This document shows, piece by piece, positions 44,789-53,461 of a stretch of 64,000 nucleotides of DNA (its first letter is position 1; each line of letters starts with the position of its first letter). The stretch is from Bradyrhizobium lupini. GTDB lineage: Bacteria > Pseudomonadota > Alphaproteobacteria > Rhizobiales > Xanthobacteraceae. A model generated the notes under the pieces. That model made no database searches. It was not told the origin of the DNA and saw only the letters and a program-made list of their open reading frames with translations. A program made the translations under genes and the position numbers. The stretch covers positions 4,154,001-4,218,000 of the forward strand of contig NZ_CP162553.1 in the NCBI RefSeq assembly GCF_040939785.1, read 5' to 3'.

Positions 44789-45421
44789 ATGAAGCTGCAC
44801 GGCTATTTCCGCTCCAGCGCCGCCTACCGGGTACGCATCGCGCTGAACCTCAAAGGCCGCGGTGCCGAGCACCTGCCGCATCATCTTCGCAAGGGCGAGC
44901 AATGTGCGCCAGCCTATCTCGCCATCAATCCGCAAGGCCTGGTGCCGGCGCTGGAGAACGATGCGGGCGCAGTGCTGACCCAATCGGTCGCCATCATCGA
45001 ATGGCTCGACGAGACCCATCCCAACCCGCCCCTGTTGCCGAGGGATGCGTTGCAGCGCGCCAAGGTGAGGGCGTTCGCGCTGGCGATCGCCTGCGACACT
45101 CACCCCGTGCAGAACTTGAAGGTGCTGGCGCGGCTGCGCGAGCTCGGCCTTGCCGAGGAGAAGGTTCAGGACTGGGCGGCCTGGGTCAACCGCGAGGGGC
45201 TCGCGGCGTGCGAGACGCTGATCAGAAACGAGCCGGGCCCGTTCTGCTTCGGGGATGTGCCGACGCTCGCCGATCTCTGTCTTGTGCCGCAGCTCGCCAA
45301 TGCGCGCCGCTTCGGCGTCGACGTCTCCGCCTATCCGCGCCTGCTTGAAGCGGAAGCTGCGGCCAAGGCCCTGCCGGCGTTCGTCAACGCCGCGCCGGAG
45401 AAGCAGCCCGATGCCGAGTAA
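44789..45421 (+). CDS. maiA: Maleylpyruvate/maleylacetoacetate isomerase (zeta-class GST)
   Basis: A 210-residue zeta GST. The N-terminal catalytic motif RSSAAYRVRIALNLKG contains the Ser-Ser pair and the RVRIAL signature. QGLVPALENDAGAVLTQSVA and IIEWLDETHPNPPLLP match the glutathione site. CDTHPVQNLKVL is the zeta-class C-domain motif. It isomerises maleylpyruvate to fumarylpyruvate after the gentisate dioxygenase, or maleylacetoacetate in tyrosine breakdown; the neighbour favours the first. RBS GGGAGGG precedes ATG 44789. It overlaps the MarR gene by 11 bases. Confidence 0.92.
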   Translation: MKLHGYFRSSAAYRVRIALNLKGRGAEHLPHHLRKGEQCAPAYLAINPQGLVPALENDAGAVLTQSVAIIEWLDETHPNPPLLPRDALQRAKVRAFALAIACDTHPVQNLKVLARLRELGLAEEKVQDWAAWVNREGLAACETLIRNEPGPFCFGDVPTLADLCLVPQLANARRFGVDVSAYPRLLEAEAAAKALPAFVNAAPEKQPDAE

Positions 45422-45923
45422 GCCTGCCCCTCCAATCACGATAGACGCGGTCTATGCGGCGCCGGGCTATCTGTTCCGGCGCATGCAGCAGATCGCGGTC
45501 TCGATCTTCATGGAGGAGTGCAAGGCGTTCGACCTCACGCCGGTGCAATACGCGGCGCTGATCGCGATCCACACCCACCCCGGCATCGACGCGACGCGGC
45601 TGTCCGCGGTGATCGCCTTCGATCGCTCCACGCTCGGCAGCGTGATCGAGCGGCTTCAGGCCAAGGATTTCGTCGAGCGCAGGCCGGCGCCGGAAGACAA
45701 GCGGATCAAGCTGCTCTATTTGACCAAATCAGGCGCGGCGATCCTGCGCGACATCATTCCCGCCGTCGAACGCGCCCAGGCGCGGATGCTCGAGCCGCTC
45801 AAGCCAGCGGACCGTAAGGCGCTTATGGGGCTCCTGGCGCAGCTCGTCGATCTCAACAACGAGGCGTCGCGGGTGCCGCTCCGGGCGGAGGACGCGATGG
45901 AGCATCTGGGGAAGGCACCTTAA
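45411..45923 (+). CDS. MarR family transcriptional regulator of the aromatic island
   Basis: A 170-residue winged-helix regulator. The HTH is LTPVQYAALIAIHTHPGIDA and TRLSAVIAFDRSTLGSVIER, and the wing is KDFVERRPAPEDKRIKLLYL. Members usually repress and are released by aromatic acids or their CoA esters (BadR, HbaR-like contexts, HcaR/FerR). Its start overlaps maiA by 11 bases, so it is coupled to the operon. Its likely targets are the two identical operators at 44723 and 48732. The effector could be the aromatic acyl-CoA made by the neighbouring ligase. Confidence 0.88.
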   Translation: MPSKPAPPITIDAVYAAPGYLFRRMQQIAVSIFMEECKAFDLTPVQYAALIAIHTHPGIDATRLSAVIAFDRSTLGSVIERLQAKDFVERRPAPEDKRIKLLYLTKSGAAILRDIIPAVERAQARMLEPLKPADRKALMGLLAQLVDLNNEASRVPLRAEDAMEHLGKAP

Positions 45924-45933
45924 TCCTGGTTGT

Positions 45934-45957
45934 CATCGCCCGCCTTCGCGGGCGATG
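45934..45957. terminator. Bidirectional hairpin between marR and the CoA ligase
   Basis: Perfect 10-base stem CATCGCCCGC (45934-45943) and GCGGGCGATG (45948-45957) with a CTTC loop, between convergent genes. Confidence 0.75.
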
Positions 45958-45968
45958 GCAGCGGTGGC

Positions 45969-47582
45969 TCACATCCTCAGCAACGCCTGCCGGTCGATCT
46001 TCCCCGTGCCGGTCTTCGGCAGCTCGTCGATGAAGATCACCTCGCGCGGATATTTGTAAGGAAGCAGTTTGCCCTTCACGTAATCCTGCAGCCGCCGGGT
46101 CGTTTCGCTTTGATCCGCCGCGCGGGTGTTCATCACCACCACTGCCTTAAGCGTCATGCGCCGGTCCGGCAGCTCGGCGGCGAACACCGCGCATTCGCGG
46201 ATGTCCGGGTGGTCGGCGAGGCAAAGCTCAACCTCGAGCGGGTAGACCCATTGGCCGGAGATCTTGATGAGATCGTCGGCGCGGCCGCGGAAGAAGTGAA
46301 AGCCATCGCCATCGCGGACGAAGCGGTCGCCGGTGTAGATCCAGCCGCCTTCGCGGATGGTCTCGGCGGATTTGTCCGGCCGGTTCCAGTACAGCGGCGT
46401 GTTGGAATCGCCGCGCACCCACAAGATGCCTTCCTCGTCGTCGGCGACATCGCGGCCGTCCTTGTCGCGCAGCGCGACCTCGTAGCCGGGCACGCGCAGG
46501 CCGGCGGCGCCGAGCTTCTTCCGCTCGGGGCGGTTGGAGAGATAGATGTGCAGCACCTCGGTCGAGCCGAGGCCTTCCACGATCTCGAGACCGGTGAGCG
46601 TCTTCCAGCCGTTGAAGACGTCGGCCGAGAGCACCTCGGCGGCCGAGAGCGCCATGCGCAGTGAGGAGAAGTCGGTCTTGTTCGCACCCTCGGCCTTGGT
46701 CAGCGATGTATAAAGCGTCGGCAGGCCGAAGAAGACCGTCGGCCTGTACTGCTCGATCGCCGAAAAGATTGCCACGGGCTTCGGCTGGCCGGGCAACAGC
46801 AGTGTCGTCGCGCCCGCCGAGAACGGGAAGGTGATCGCGTTGCCGAAGCCATAGGCGAAGAAGATTTTTGGCACCGAGAAGCAGATGTCATCCGGCGTCA
46901 GCTTCAAGACGTTCTGCGCAAAGGCGACTTCGCTATAGGCCATGTCGTGCTGGAGATGCACGATGCCCTTGGGGCGGCCGGTCGATCCGGACGAATACAT
47001 CCAGAACGCCATCTCGTTGCGATGCGTGTCGGCTTCCGCGAGCTCAGTCGGAAACTGGGGGAGCCAGCCGGCGGCGGAAACGGCGTTCGGCGCGGCGTGA
47101 TCGCTCGCCGGGCCATTGACGACGACCAGGGTATGCAGGGCCGTGTCCTTGCAGGCCTCGGCGTTGAAACGTGCACAGAACTCGGCGTCCGCCACCGCAA
47201 CAGTCGCGCCGGAATCGGCGAGATAGAATTGCAGCAGATCCGGCGGTGTCAGCGTGTTGATCAGCAATGGCACGAAGCCGGCGCGCACCGCGCCGAAGAA
47301 CGCGGCCGGGTAGGCCGGAGTGTCATCGAGGAACAACAGCACGCGATCGCCGCGCTTGAGGCCAAGCGAGGCAAAGCCGTTGCCCCAGCGCCCGGCTTCC
47401 GCGCAGAGCTCCGCGTAGGTGCGCGTGCTCGCGGGGCCGATGAGCGCGAGCTTGTCACCGTGGCCTTTGCCGACATTGTCGAACAGCACGCGGCTGGCAT
47501 TGTAGACCTGCGGAACGGAAAAGCCGATCTCGCGCGCGCCCGCGCAGTCGGCGGGCACCTGGTCGTGAATCTGCCGGCTCAT
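45969..47582 (-). CDS. Benzoate-CoA ligase family protein
   Basis: A 537-residue AMP-forming aryl-CoA ligase. It has the phosphate loop YSSGSTGRPKGIVH, FFGLPTLYTSL, the A5 region GLGSTEVLHIYLSN, LYWNRPDKSAETIREGGWIY with GDRFVRDGDGF, and C-terminal lysine motif PKTGTGKIDRQALL. The overall pattern is that of benzoate/2-aminobenzoate/hydroxybenzoate-CoA ligases (BadA-like). Start ATG 47582 overlaps the hydroxylase stop by 4 bases, so the two enzymes form an operon: CoA activation then ring hydroxylation. Exact aryl acid (salicylate, 3-hydroxybenzoate, anthranilate) is not determined. Confidence 0.88.
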   Translation of the reverse strand: MSRQIHDQVPADCAGAREIGFSVPQVYNASRVLFDNVGKGHGDKLALIGPASTRTYAELCAEAGRWGNGFASLGLKRGDRVLLFLDDTPAYPAAFFGAVRAGFVPLLINTLTPPDLLQFYLADSGATVAVADAEFCARFNAEACKDTALHTLVVVNGPASDHAAPNAVSAAGWLPQFPTELAEADTHRNEMAFWMYSSGSTGRPKGIVHLQHDMAYSEVAFAQNVLKLTPDDICFSVPKIFFAYGFGNAITFPFSAGATTLLLPGQPKPVAIFSAIEQYRPTVFFGLPTLYTSLTKAEGANKTDFSSLRMALSAAEVLSADVFNGWKTLTGLEIVEGLGSTEVLHIYLSNRPERKKLGAAGLRVPGYEVALRDKDGRDVADDEEGILWVRGDSNTPLYWNRPDKSAETIREGGWIYTGDRFVRDGDGFHFFRGRADDLIKISGQWVYPLEVELCLADHPDIRECAVFAAELPDRRMTLKAVVVMNTRAADQSETTRRLQDYVKGKLLPYKYPREVIFIDELPKTGTGKIDRQALLRM

Positions 47583-48717
47583 GCCTCGTCCCCACCGTTC
47601 TTGGCGGCTTCGTAGCGCGCCATGAAGCCCGGCGACATCGCGCGCAGGCGGGGTCGTCGATGCGGCCGGAGCGGGTGATGTAGCTATAGGCAAAGTCCAT
47701 CAGGCCCTGCTGCATGTGCTGAGCAAAGTGCTCGTACCAGAAAGCGCTGGTCCGCGCGGCATTGACGAGCTTCTGCACCACCGGCTTTCGCGCGGCCTGG
47801 TAGCGATGCAGGGCGGTCGAGAGATGGGCGTCCGATTCCAGCGCCTTGACCAGTGCAATGGCGTCCTCGATCGCGAGCCGCGTGCCGGAGCCGATCGAAA
47901 AATGCGCCGAGTGCAGGGCGTCACCGAGCAGCACCATGTTCTTGAACGACCAGTGCTCGTTCCAGACCCAGGGGAAGTTGCGCCAGACCGATTTGTTGGA
48001 AACCAGCGAGCGGCCGCCGAGCGTGTCGGCGAACACCTCCTCGCAGACACCTTTGGACTGCTCCACGTCCTTGTAGGCGAAACCGTAGGCCTGCCACGTC
48101 GCATGGTCGCATTCGACCAGGAAGGTGCTCATGGTCGGCGAGTAGCGGTAGTGATGGGCGTTGAAGGCACCGCGGTCGGTCTTGACGAAGGTCTGCGACA
48201 GCGTCTCGAAGCGCTTCGAGGTGCCGTACCAGACGAACTTGTTCGAGGAGTAGGACAGCGAGGTGCCGAAATCGCCCTCGAAGGCGCGGCGTACCAGCGA
48301 GTTCAGCCCGTCGGCAGCGACGATCAGATCGTGCCCGTTGAGCTGATCGATCGCATGAATCGGCGTGTCGAAGCGCGGGGTGACGCCGGCATTGATCGCG
48401 CGCTGCTGCAGGAATCGCAAGAGCTCGAGCCGGCCGATCGAGGAGAAGCCGACGCCGTCGATGGCCACGCTGTCGCCGCTCAGGTTCAGCGTGATGTTCT
48501 CCCAGCTCTCCATGTGCGGCGAGATCGCGTCGACCGTCTCGGGGTCGTCGGCGCGCAGGAATTCCAGGGCCTGATCAGAAAACACCACGCCAAAGCCCCA
48601 GGTCGCGTCGGCCGGGTTCTGTTCGAACAGGTCGACTTGATCCTCGGGGTGACGCTTCTTCCAGAGATAGGCGAAGTAGAGCCCACCGGGCCCCCCGCCA
48701 ATCACGGCGATCCGCAA
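47579..48717 (-). pseudogene. FAD-dependent aryl-CoA (salicylyl-CoA 5-) hydroxylase-like protein, frameshifted at 3' end
   Basis: A class A flavin monooxygenase. It has GGGPGGLYFAYLWKKRHPED for FAD, WGFGVVFSDQALEFLRADDP, HDLIVAADGLNSLVRRAF and the second FAD motif GDALHSAHFSIGSGTRL. The N-terminus resembles the monooxygenase half of salicylyl-CoA 5-hydroxylase and 2-aminobenzoyl-CoA monooxygenase, but the C-terminal reductase half is absent. The start is TTG 48717 with GGGAGG 6 bases upstream. The frame breaks near 47651-47654, in a CCCC run; one more C restores LRAMSPGFMARYEAAKNGG and a TGA overlapping the ligase ATG. About 379 residues, probably intact in vivo. Confidence 0.82.
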
Positions 48718-48731
48718 CGTCTGCCTCCCTA

Positions 48732-48766
48732 ATTGACAGTATACTTACTATCTAGGGGTAGACTAA
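48732..48766 (-). promoter_or_regulatory. Hydroxylase-ligase operon promoter with MarR-type operator
   Basis: ATTGACAGTATACTTAC (plus strand 48732-48748) is identical to the site at 44723 and is followed by ATCT after one variable base in both places. On the minus strand TATACT (48743-48738) serves as -10 and TTAGTC, 17 bases away, as a weak -35. It lies 15 bases from the hydroxylase start, giving a short leader. Confidence 0.7.
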
Positions 48767-48984
48767 TGTGCTCCGGCCACCCGCGCCAGCGGAATTATCG
48801 GCAAGCCGCGCGGCACACCACAGCTCACGTCCGGACGCGCGTTTGGCGCGTGTCCGAAGCAGTGACCTTGCGAAGCATAGCCAAACCGTGGCGGCTTGGC
48901 CATCCGCCCCGTCAGACGCAGCGCTTCACCCGTACGCCGCCCACGAGCACGGTGGTGCAGCGGACCGCCGGATGGCACGCTTCT

Positions 48985-49800
48985 CTAGCGTGCCGCGAAC
49001 GGCGCCAGCACGTCCTTGCAGGCAGGTGACAGCGACGCGGCGTTGCTGGCGATGCACTGCACGATGCGGCCGCCGCCAGGCGCTACGCCGGCGCACAGCG
49101 TGCGGATGTCGGCACCGCAGGCGGAGCGGACGATGAACAGCTCTTCGCGCGGCCGCAGCGGGCGCAACGCGATCACGGCGGGCGCGGCTGCCGGTGCTGC
49201 CGCCGCCGCGGGAGCCGCGCCCGGAGGTGCCGCCGTTGCTGCCGTGCCACCGCCGCCGGCCGCGGCGCTCACGGCCTTCTCGCAGGCCGGCGAAACCTTT
49301 GCCTTGTTCTTCTCGAGGCATTCGAGCGCAGGCGCGCCGCCTGGCGGCACGCTGGCGCACACCTTGGGATAATCGGCGCGGCACGCGCTCTTGACGGCAG
49401 CGACCTGCGCGCTGCTCGGCTGTTTGGCTGCCGCGTCCTTCGGCGCTGCTCCAGATGCCGGCTTTGCGGCGGGGGCGGTTTCAGCCTTCGGCGCGGCAGG
49501 CGCGGCCTCCGCCTTGGGTGGAGCCTCGGTCTTCGGCGCCGCAGCAGGCTCGACGGCGCGGACCGCGGTTTGGCATCCCGAGGACAGGCTGGACATGTTC
49601 TTCTGCAGGCATTGATAGGCTTCCACGCCGCCGGGCGTGACGCTCGCGCAGTGCGCCATGAAATCCGAGCGGCATGCGGAGCGGATCGCGCTCTTTTGCG
49701 CCTCGGTCGGCGCTTGTGCGAATGCGCCTGCTGCAGTTGCGAAGAGAGCCGCCGCCAGCAACGCCCCGCGTGCCGACGCATGTTTCAACGTGTTGAACAT
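48985..49800 (-). CDS. Exported protein with three cysteine-rich repeats
   Basis: A 271-residue secreted protein. The signal peptide is ALLAAALFATAAGAFAQA. Three modules (about residues 37-83, 135-180 and 223-267) share the exact spacing C-x7-C-x12-C-x11-C: CRSDFMAHC, CRADYPKVC and CGADIRTLC open each one. They resemble the Cys-rich repeat known from eukaryotic Golgi protein GLG1. Ala/Pro/Lys-rich linkers join them. Each module probably holds two disulfides. Function unknown; envelope or periplasmic binding protein is a guess. Confidence 0.85.
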   Translation of the reverse strand: MFNTLKHASARGALLAAALFATAAGAFAQAPTEAQKSAIRSACRSDFMAHCASVTPGGVEAYQCLQKNMSSLSSGCQTAVRAVEPAAAPKTEAPPKAEAAPAAPKAETAPAAKPASGAAPKDAAAKQPSSAQVAAVKSACRADYPKVCASVPPGGAPALECLEKNKAKVSPACEKAVSAAAGGGGTAATAAPPGAAPAAAAAPAAAPAVIALRPLRPREELFIVRSACGADIRTLCAGVAPGGGRIVQCIASNAASLSPACKDVLAPFAAR

Positions 49801-49951
49801 CCGAGTATTCCTGCCCTGTCGGCAACGCCGACAATTTTTTCAAATGTGATGCAAACAATCGTCGCGGGTGATGCCGCGCGCGACATCATTGGCCGCCGCG
49901 ACCTCTACCGCAAGTAGATATTGGCTTTGCAATTGCGACGTAACTACGTCG

Positions 49952-50953
49952 TCAGAGCTTGATCATCCGCTTGCCGCGGTTCTCGCCCGCCAGCAATCCG
50001 ACCAGCGCCTTCGGCGTGTTCTCGAGGCCGTCGATGATGTCCTCCTGCACCTTCAGCTTGCCGGATGTGACCCAGGCCTGGAGGTCGGCGAGCGCTCGCT
50101 GACTCTCTTTCATGTAGTCCATCACGATGAAGCCTTGCATGACGAGCCGCTTCACCACGATCAGGCCGGGCACGCCGCGCGGGCCGTGTGCCGAGGGCGC
50201 GCCGTCATATTGCGAGATCGCACCGCAGCAGGCGATGCGGCCGTAATTGTTCATCTGCGGCAGGCAGGCTTCGAGAATGTCGCCGCCGACATTGTCGAAA
50301 TAGACATCGATGCCCTTCGGAGCCGCCGCGCGCAACGCCTTGAACACCGCGCCGTCCTTGTAGTCGACGGCGGCATCGAAGCCGAGTTCGGAGGTCAGCC
50401 AGCTGCACTTGTCGGCGCCGCCGGCGATGCCGATGACCCGGCATCCCTTGATCTTCGCGATTTGCCCGACGATCGAGCCGACCGAGCCCGCGGCCGCGGA
50501 GACCACGACCGTCTCGCCCTCTCTGGGCTTGCCGATCTCCAGCAGGCCGAAATAGGCGGTGAGGCCGGCAATGCCGAACACGCTGAGCAGATGCGTCATC
50601 GGCTCGAGCTTCGGCATCTTGGTGAGATGCTTGGCGGGCACTGTCGCCAACTCCTGCCAGCCGGTGTCGCCGAACACGATGTCGCCCGGCGCAAGCTCCG
50701 GCGCCTTCGAGCTGATGACCTCGGCGATGGCGCCGCCGGCCATCACGCTGTTGGCCTCCACCGCTGAACGATAGGTCGCGCCGTGCATCCAGGCGCGGTT
50801 GGCGGCGTCGAGCGAGATGTAACGCACGCGCAGCAAGGCCTCGCCGTCCTTCGGCTCGGGCACCGCACCTTCGACCAGCTTGAAGTGCTCGGGACCGAGC
50901 TTGCCGCTGGGCTTTTCCACCAAAAGAATCTGACGATTGATGCTGCCGCTCAT
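49952..50953 (-). CDS. NADP-dependent oxidoreductase (MDR family, zinc-independent)
   Basis: A 333-residue medium-chain reductase of the prostaglandin/leukotriene reductase and CurA type. Motifs include the NADP-binding loop AAAGSVGSIVGQIAKIKGC, then GGADKCSWLTSELGFDAAVD and DVYFDNVGGDILEACL. No catalytic zinc Cys cluster is present. Enzymes of this type reduce alkenals and enones. Start ATG 50953 (MSGSINRQILLVEKP) is the family N-terminus. It stands alone, divergent from the symporter gene. Confidence 0.9.
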   Translation of the reverse strand: MSGSINRQILLVEKPSGKLGPEHFKLVEGAVPEPKDGEALLRVRYISLDAANRAWMHGATYRSAVEANSVMAGGAIAEVISSKAPELAPGDIVFGDTGWQELATVPAKHLTKMPKLEPMTHLLSVFGIAGLTAYFGLLEIGKPREGETVVVSAAAGSVGSIVGQIAKIKGCRVIGIAGGADKCSWLTSELGFDAAVDYKDGAVFKALRAAAPKGIDVYFDNVGGDILEACLPQMNNYGRIACCGAISQYDGAPSAHGPRGVPGLIVVKRLVMQGFIVMDYMKESQRALADLQAWVTSGKLKVQEDIIDGLENTPKALVGLLAGENRGKRMIKL

Positions 50954-51160
50954 GATGTTTCCCCTCGGTCGTTTGACGATTATTGATGCAGCGGCCGCAA
51001 GAAAAACGTGCAAGCCGCTTTCGTTGTGCGCTGCATGAAGGCTAGATCGCGGGCGCCAGTTTCGCAACGGGAACATCCGCCCGACGATCGCACGCCAAGC
51101 GTGTTGCGCAGTCGTCATATCTGCGACATCATGAAGCGGTTGGTGTAGCGGGGGTGTTCA

Positions 51161-52456
51161 ATGTCGAACAGGTTTACGCAATTCATTCTGGTGGCGATGG
51201 TGCTCGGCATCATCATGGGCGCGGCGATCTACAATTTCCTGCCCGACACGCGGGGCGACTGGGCCTCGTCCATCAACCTGATCGCCGTGATTTTCCTGCG
51301 CCTGATCAAGATGATCATCGCGCCGCTGGTATTTGCGACCCTGGTCGGCGGCATTGCTCATATGGGCTCGGGCTCCAAGCTCGGCCGCATCTTCGCCAAG
51401 ACCATGGGCTGGTTCGTCAGCGCCTCTTTCGTCTCGCTGATGCTCGGCCTCGTGATGGTCAATCTGCTCCAGCCCGGCGCGAATTTCCCGGGTACGCTGC
51501 CTGACAAGGCGCAGTCGACCGGCCTGCCGGTTTCCGCCTTCTCGATCGAAAAATTCCTGACCCATCTGATCCCGACCTCGATCGCGGATGCGATGGCGCA
51601 GAACGAGATCCTGCAGATCGTGATCTTCGCCGTGTTCTTCTCGGTGGCGATGGGCTCGATGCCCGAGCGCTCCAAGCCGATCCTGGCGCTGATCGACGAC
51701 ATCGGCCACATCATGCTCAAGGTGACGGGCTATGTGATGCTGTTCGCGCCGTTCGCGGTCTGGGCCGCCATCACCGCGACGGTTGCCAAGAACGGCCTGC
51801 TAGTGCTCTGGAAGCTCATCGTCTTCATGGGTGGCTTCTATCTCTCGCTCGCGCTCCTGTGGGGCATCCTGGTGGTCGTGGGCTTCATCGTGATCGGGCC
51901 GCGCTACGCCCATCTGCTGAAGCTGATCCGCGAACCGCTGATGATCGCGTTCTCCACCGCGAGCTCGGAAGCGGCGTATCCGAAAACTCTGGAGGGGTTG
52001 AACAAGTTCGGCGCCTCGTCGCGGATATCGAGCTTCGTGCTGCCGCTCGGCTATTCCTTCAATCTCGACGGCACGATGATGTACTGCACCTTCGCGAGCG
52101 TCTTCATCGCGCAGAGCTATCACATCGACATGCCGCTCGGCACCCAGCTCGCGATGCTGGCAACGCTGATGATCACCTCGAAGGGCGTGGCCGGCGTGCC
52201 GCGCGCCTCCCTCGTGGTGATCGCCTCGACGCTCTCGCAGTTCGGCATCCCCGAGGCGGGGCTGTTGATGATCATGGGCATCGACACCTTCCTCGACATG
52301 GGCCGCAGCGCCACCAACGTGATCGGCAACACGCTCGCGACCTCGGTCGTGGCCAAGTGGGAAGGCGAGCTCGGGCCCGAGCACGAGCTTGAACCTGGCG
52401 ATGCCGTGCCGGGGGACATGATCCCCGGCGAAGTGCCTGCGATGGCCGGCCATTGA
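51161..52456 (+). CDS. Dicarboxylate/amino acid:cation symporter (DAACS family)
   Basis: A 431-residue secondary transporter of the DctA/GltP/SLC1 fold. Family motifs are the re-entrant loop Ser-rich AFSTASSEAAYPKTLEGLNK, the hinge NLDGTMMYCTFASVFIAQSY and the cation-binding helix MGIDTFLDMGRSATNVIGNT. Substrates are usually C4-dicarboxylates, glutamate or aspartate. It is followed 12 bases later by an ABC-type amino acid receptor, an unusual partner for a symporter. The C-terminus is acidic and Pro-rich. Confidence 0.92.
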   Translation: MSNRFTQFILVAMVLGIIMGAAIYNFLPDTRGDWASSINLIAVIFLRLIKMIIAPLVFATLVGGIAHMGSGSKLGRIFAKTMGWFVSASFVSLMLGLVMVNLLQPGANFPGTLPDKAQSTGLPVSAFSIEKFLTHLIPTSIADAMAQNEILQIVIFAVFFSVAMGSMPERSKPILALIDDIGHIMLKVTGYVMLFAPFAVWAAITATVAKNGLLVLWKLIVFMGGFYLSLALLWGILVVVGFIVIGPRYAHLLKLIREPLMIAFSTASSEAAYPKTLEGLNKFGASSRISSFVLPLGYSFNLDGTMMYCTFASVFIAQSYHIDMPLGTQLAMLATLMITSKGVAGVPRASLVVIASTLSQFGIPEAGLLMIMGIDTFLDMGRSATNVIGNTLATSVVAKWEGELGPEHELEPGDAVPGDMIPGEVPAMAGH

Positions 52457-52468
52457 TCGGAGTGCATC

Positions 52469-53389
52469 ATGCGCCTTTCAATGGCGATATCGGGCGGCCT
52501 GTTGCTGGCAGCGTGCCTGCTGGCCACGGGTGCCTCCGCCCAGACCGGTGGCAGCGAAGGGCTTAGCCCGACGCTGTCGGCGATCAAGACCGCGCACACC
52601 GTGCGCCTCGGCTATCGCGAGAGCTCGCCGCCGTTCTCCTTCCTCGACCAGGCCAACCGGCCGATCGGCTACAGCCTCGAGCTTTGCGAGGCTATTGTCG
52701 AGGAGATCGGCGTCGAGGTCGACGATCCCAATCTGAAGATCGCCTACGTCAAGGTCACCTCCGATGACCGCATCGACGCCGTGCTCCAGAACAAGATCGA
52801 CCTGGAATGCGGCTCGACCACGGCCAATGCCGAGCGCGGCAAGCGCGTCGCCTTCTCGCCGCTGATGTTCGTCGCCGGCACCAAGCTGATGGTGCCGAAG
52901 GCGTCCAGCGTCCAGTCACTGACTGATCTGAAGGGCAAGACCGTCGTGGTGACGAAGGGCACCACCAACGAGCAGGCGATCCAGGCGGCCGACAAGAAGT
53001 CATCGTTGGGACTGAACATCGTTGTCGGTGCCGATCACGAACAGTCATACCAGATGCTCGTCGACGGCAAGGCCGATGCGTTCGCGACCGACGACATCCT
53101 GCTGTCCAGCCTGATCGTGCGTCACAAGGCACAGGACAAGTTCCGCGTCACCGGCGATTACCTGTCCTACGACCCCTACGGCATCATGTTCCGCAAGGGC
53201 GAACCGCAACTGGCGGCGGTGGTCGATCGCACTTTCCGCAAGCTCGGCTCCAACCACGACCTCGTTCCGCTCTACAACAAATGGTTCACCGCACGGCTTC
53301 CGACCGGCGAACGGCTGAACGTGCCGATCTCGCTGCAGCTGGAGGAAGCCTTCAAGGCGATGGACGATTCCGCGAGCGCGAATAACTAG
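52469..53389 (+). CDS. Amino acid ABC-type substrate-binding protein (family 3)
   Basis: A 306-residue receptor of the glutamate/aspartate type. A signal peptide (LLLAACLLATGASA) is followed by LGYRESSPPFSFLDQANRPI, GYSLELCEAIVEEIGVEVDD, LECGSTTANAERGKRVAFSP and DGKADAFATDDILLSSLIV, all family 3 hallmarks. CGSTT-NAER places it with glutamate/aspartate binders (GltI-like). No permease or ATPase follows. RBS GGAG precedes ATG 52469. It sits in an apparent operon with the dicarboxylate symporter. Confidence 0.9.
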   Translation: MRLSMAISGGLLLAACLLATGASAQTGGSEGLSPTLSAIKTAHTVRLGYRESSPPFSFLDQANRPIGYSLELCEAIVEEIGVEVDDPNLKIAYVKVTSDDRIDAVLQNKIDLECGSTTANAERGKRVAFSPLMFVAGTKLMVPKASSVQSLTDLKGKTVVVTKGTTNEQAIQAADKKSSLGLNIVVGADHEQSYQMLVDGKADAFATDDILLSSLIVRHKAQDKFRVTGDYLSYDPYGIMFRKGEPQLAAVVDRTFRKLGSNHDLVPLYNKWFTARLPTGERLNVPISLQLEEAFKAMDDSASANN

Positions 53390-53413
53390 CGCCTGTGCGA
53401 CGAACGAAAGTGT

Positions 53414-53440
53414 GCCCTCTCCCTTACCGGGGGAGAGGGC
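53414..53440. terminator. Hairpin between convergent genes
   Basis: Perfect 10-base stem GCCCTCTCCC (53414-53423) and GGGAGAGGGC (53431-53440) with a 7-base loop. It is a shortened relative of the repeat at 21816. Confidence 0.7.
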
Positions 53441-53461
53441 GCAGCAACGAGCAGCGCGCGC

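Noticed and set aside
48767..48984. Possible small gene in the gap between the hydroxylase promoter and the Cys-repeat protein
   Set aside because: Open frames here have no ribosome site, no hydrophobic or conserved pattern, and differ in all frames. Only the promoter region is supported.
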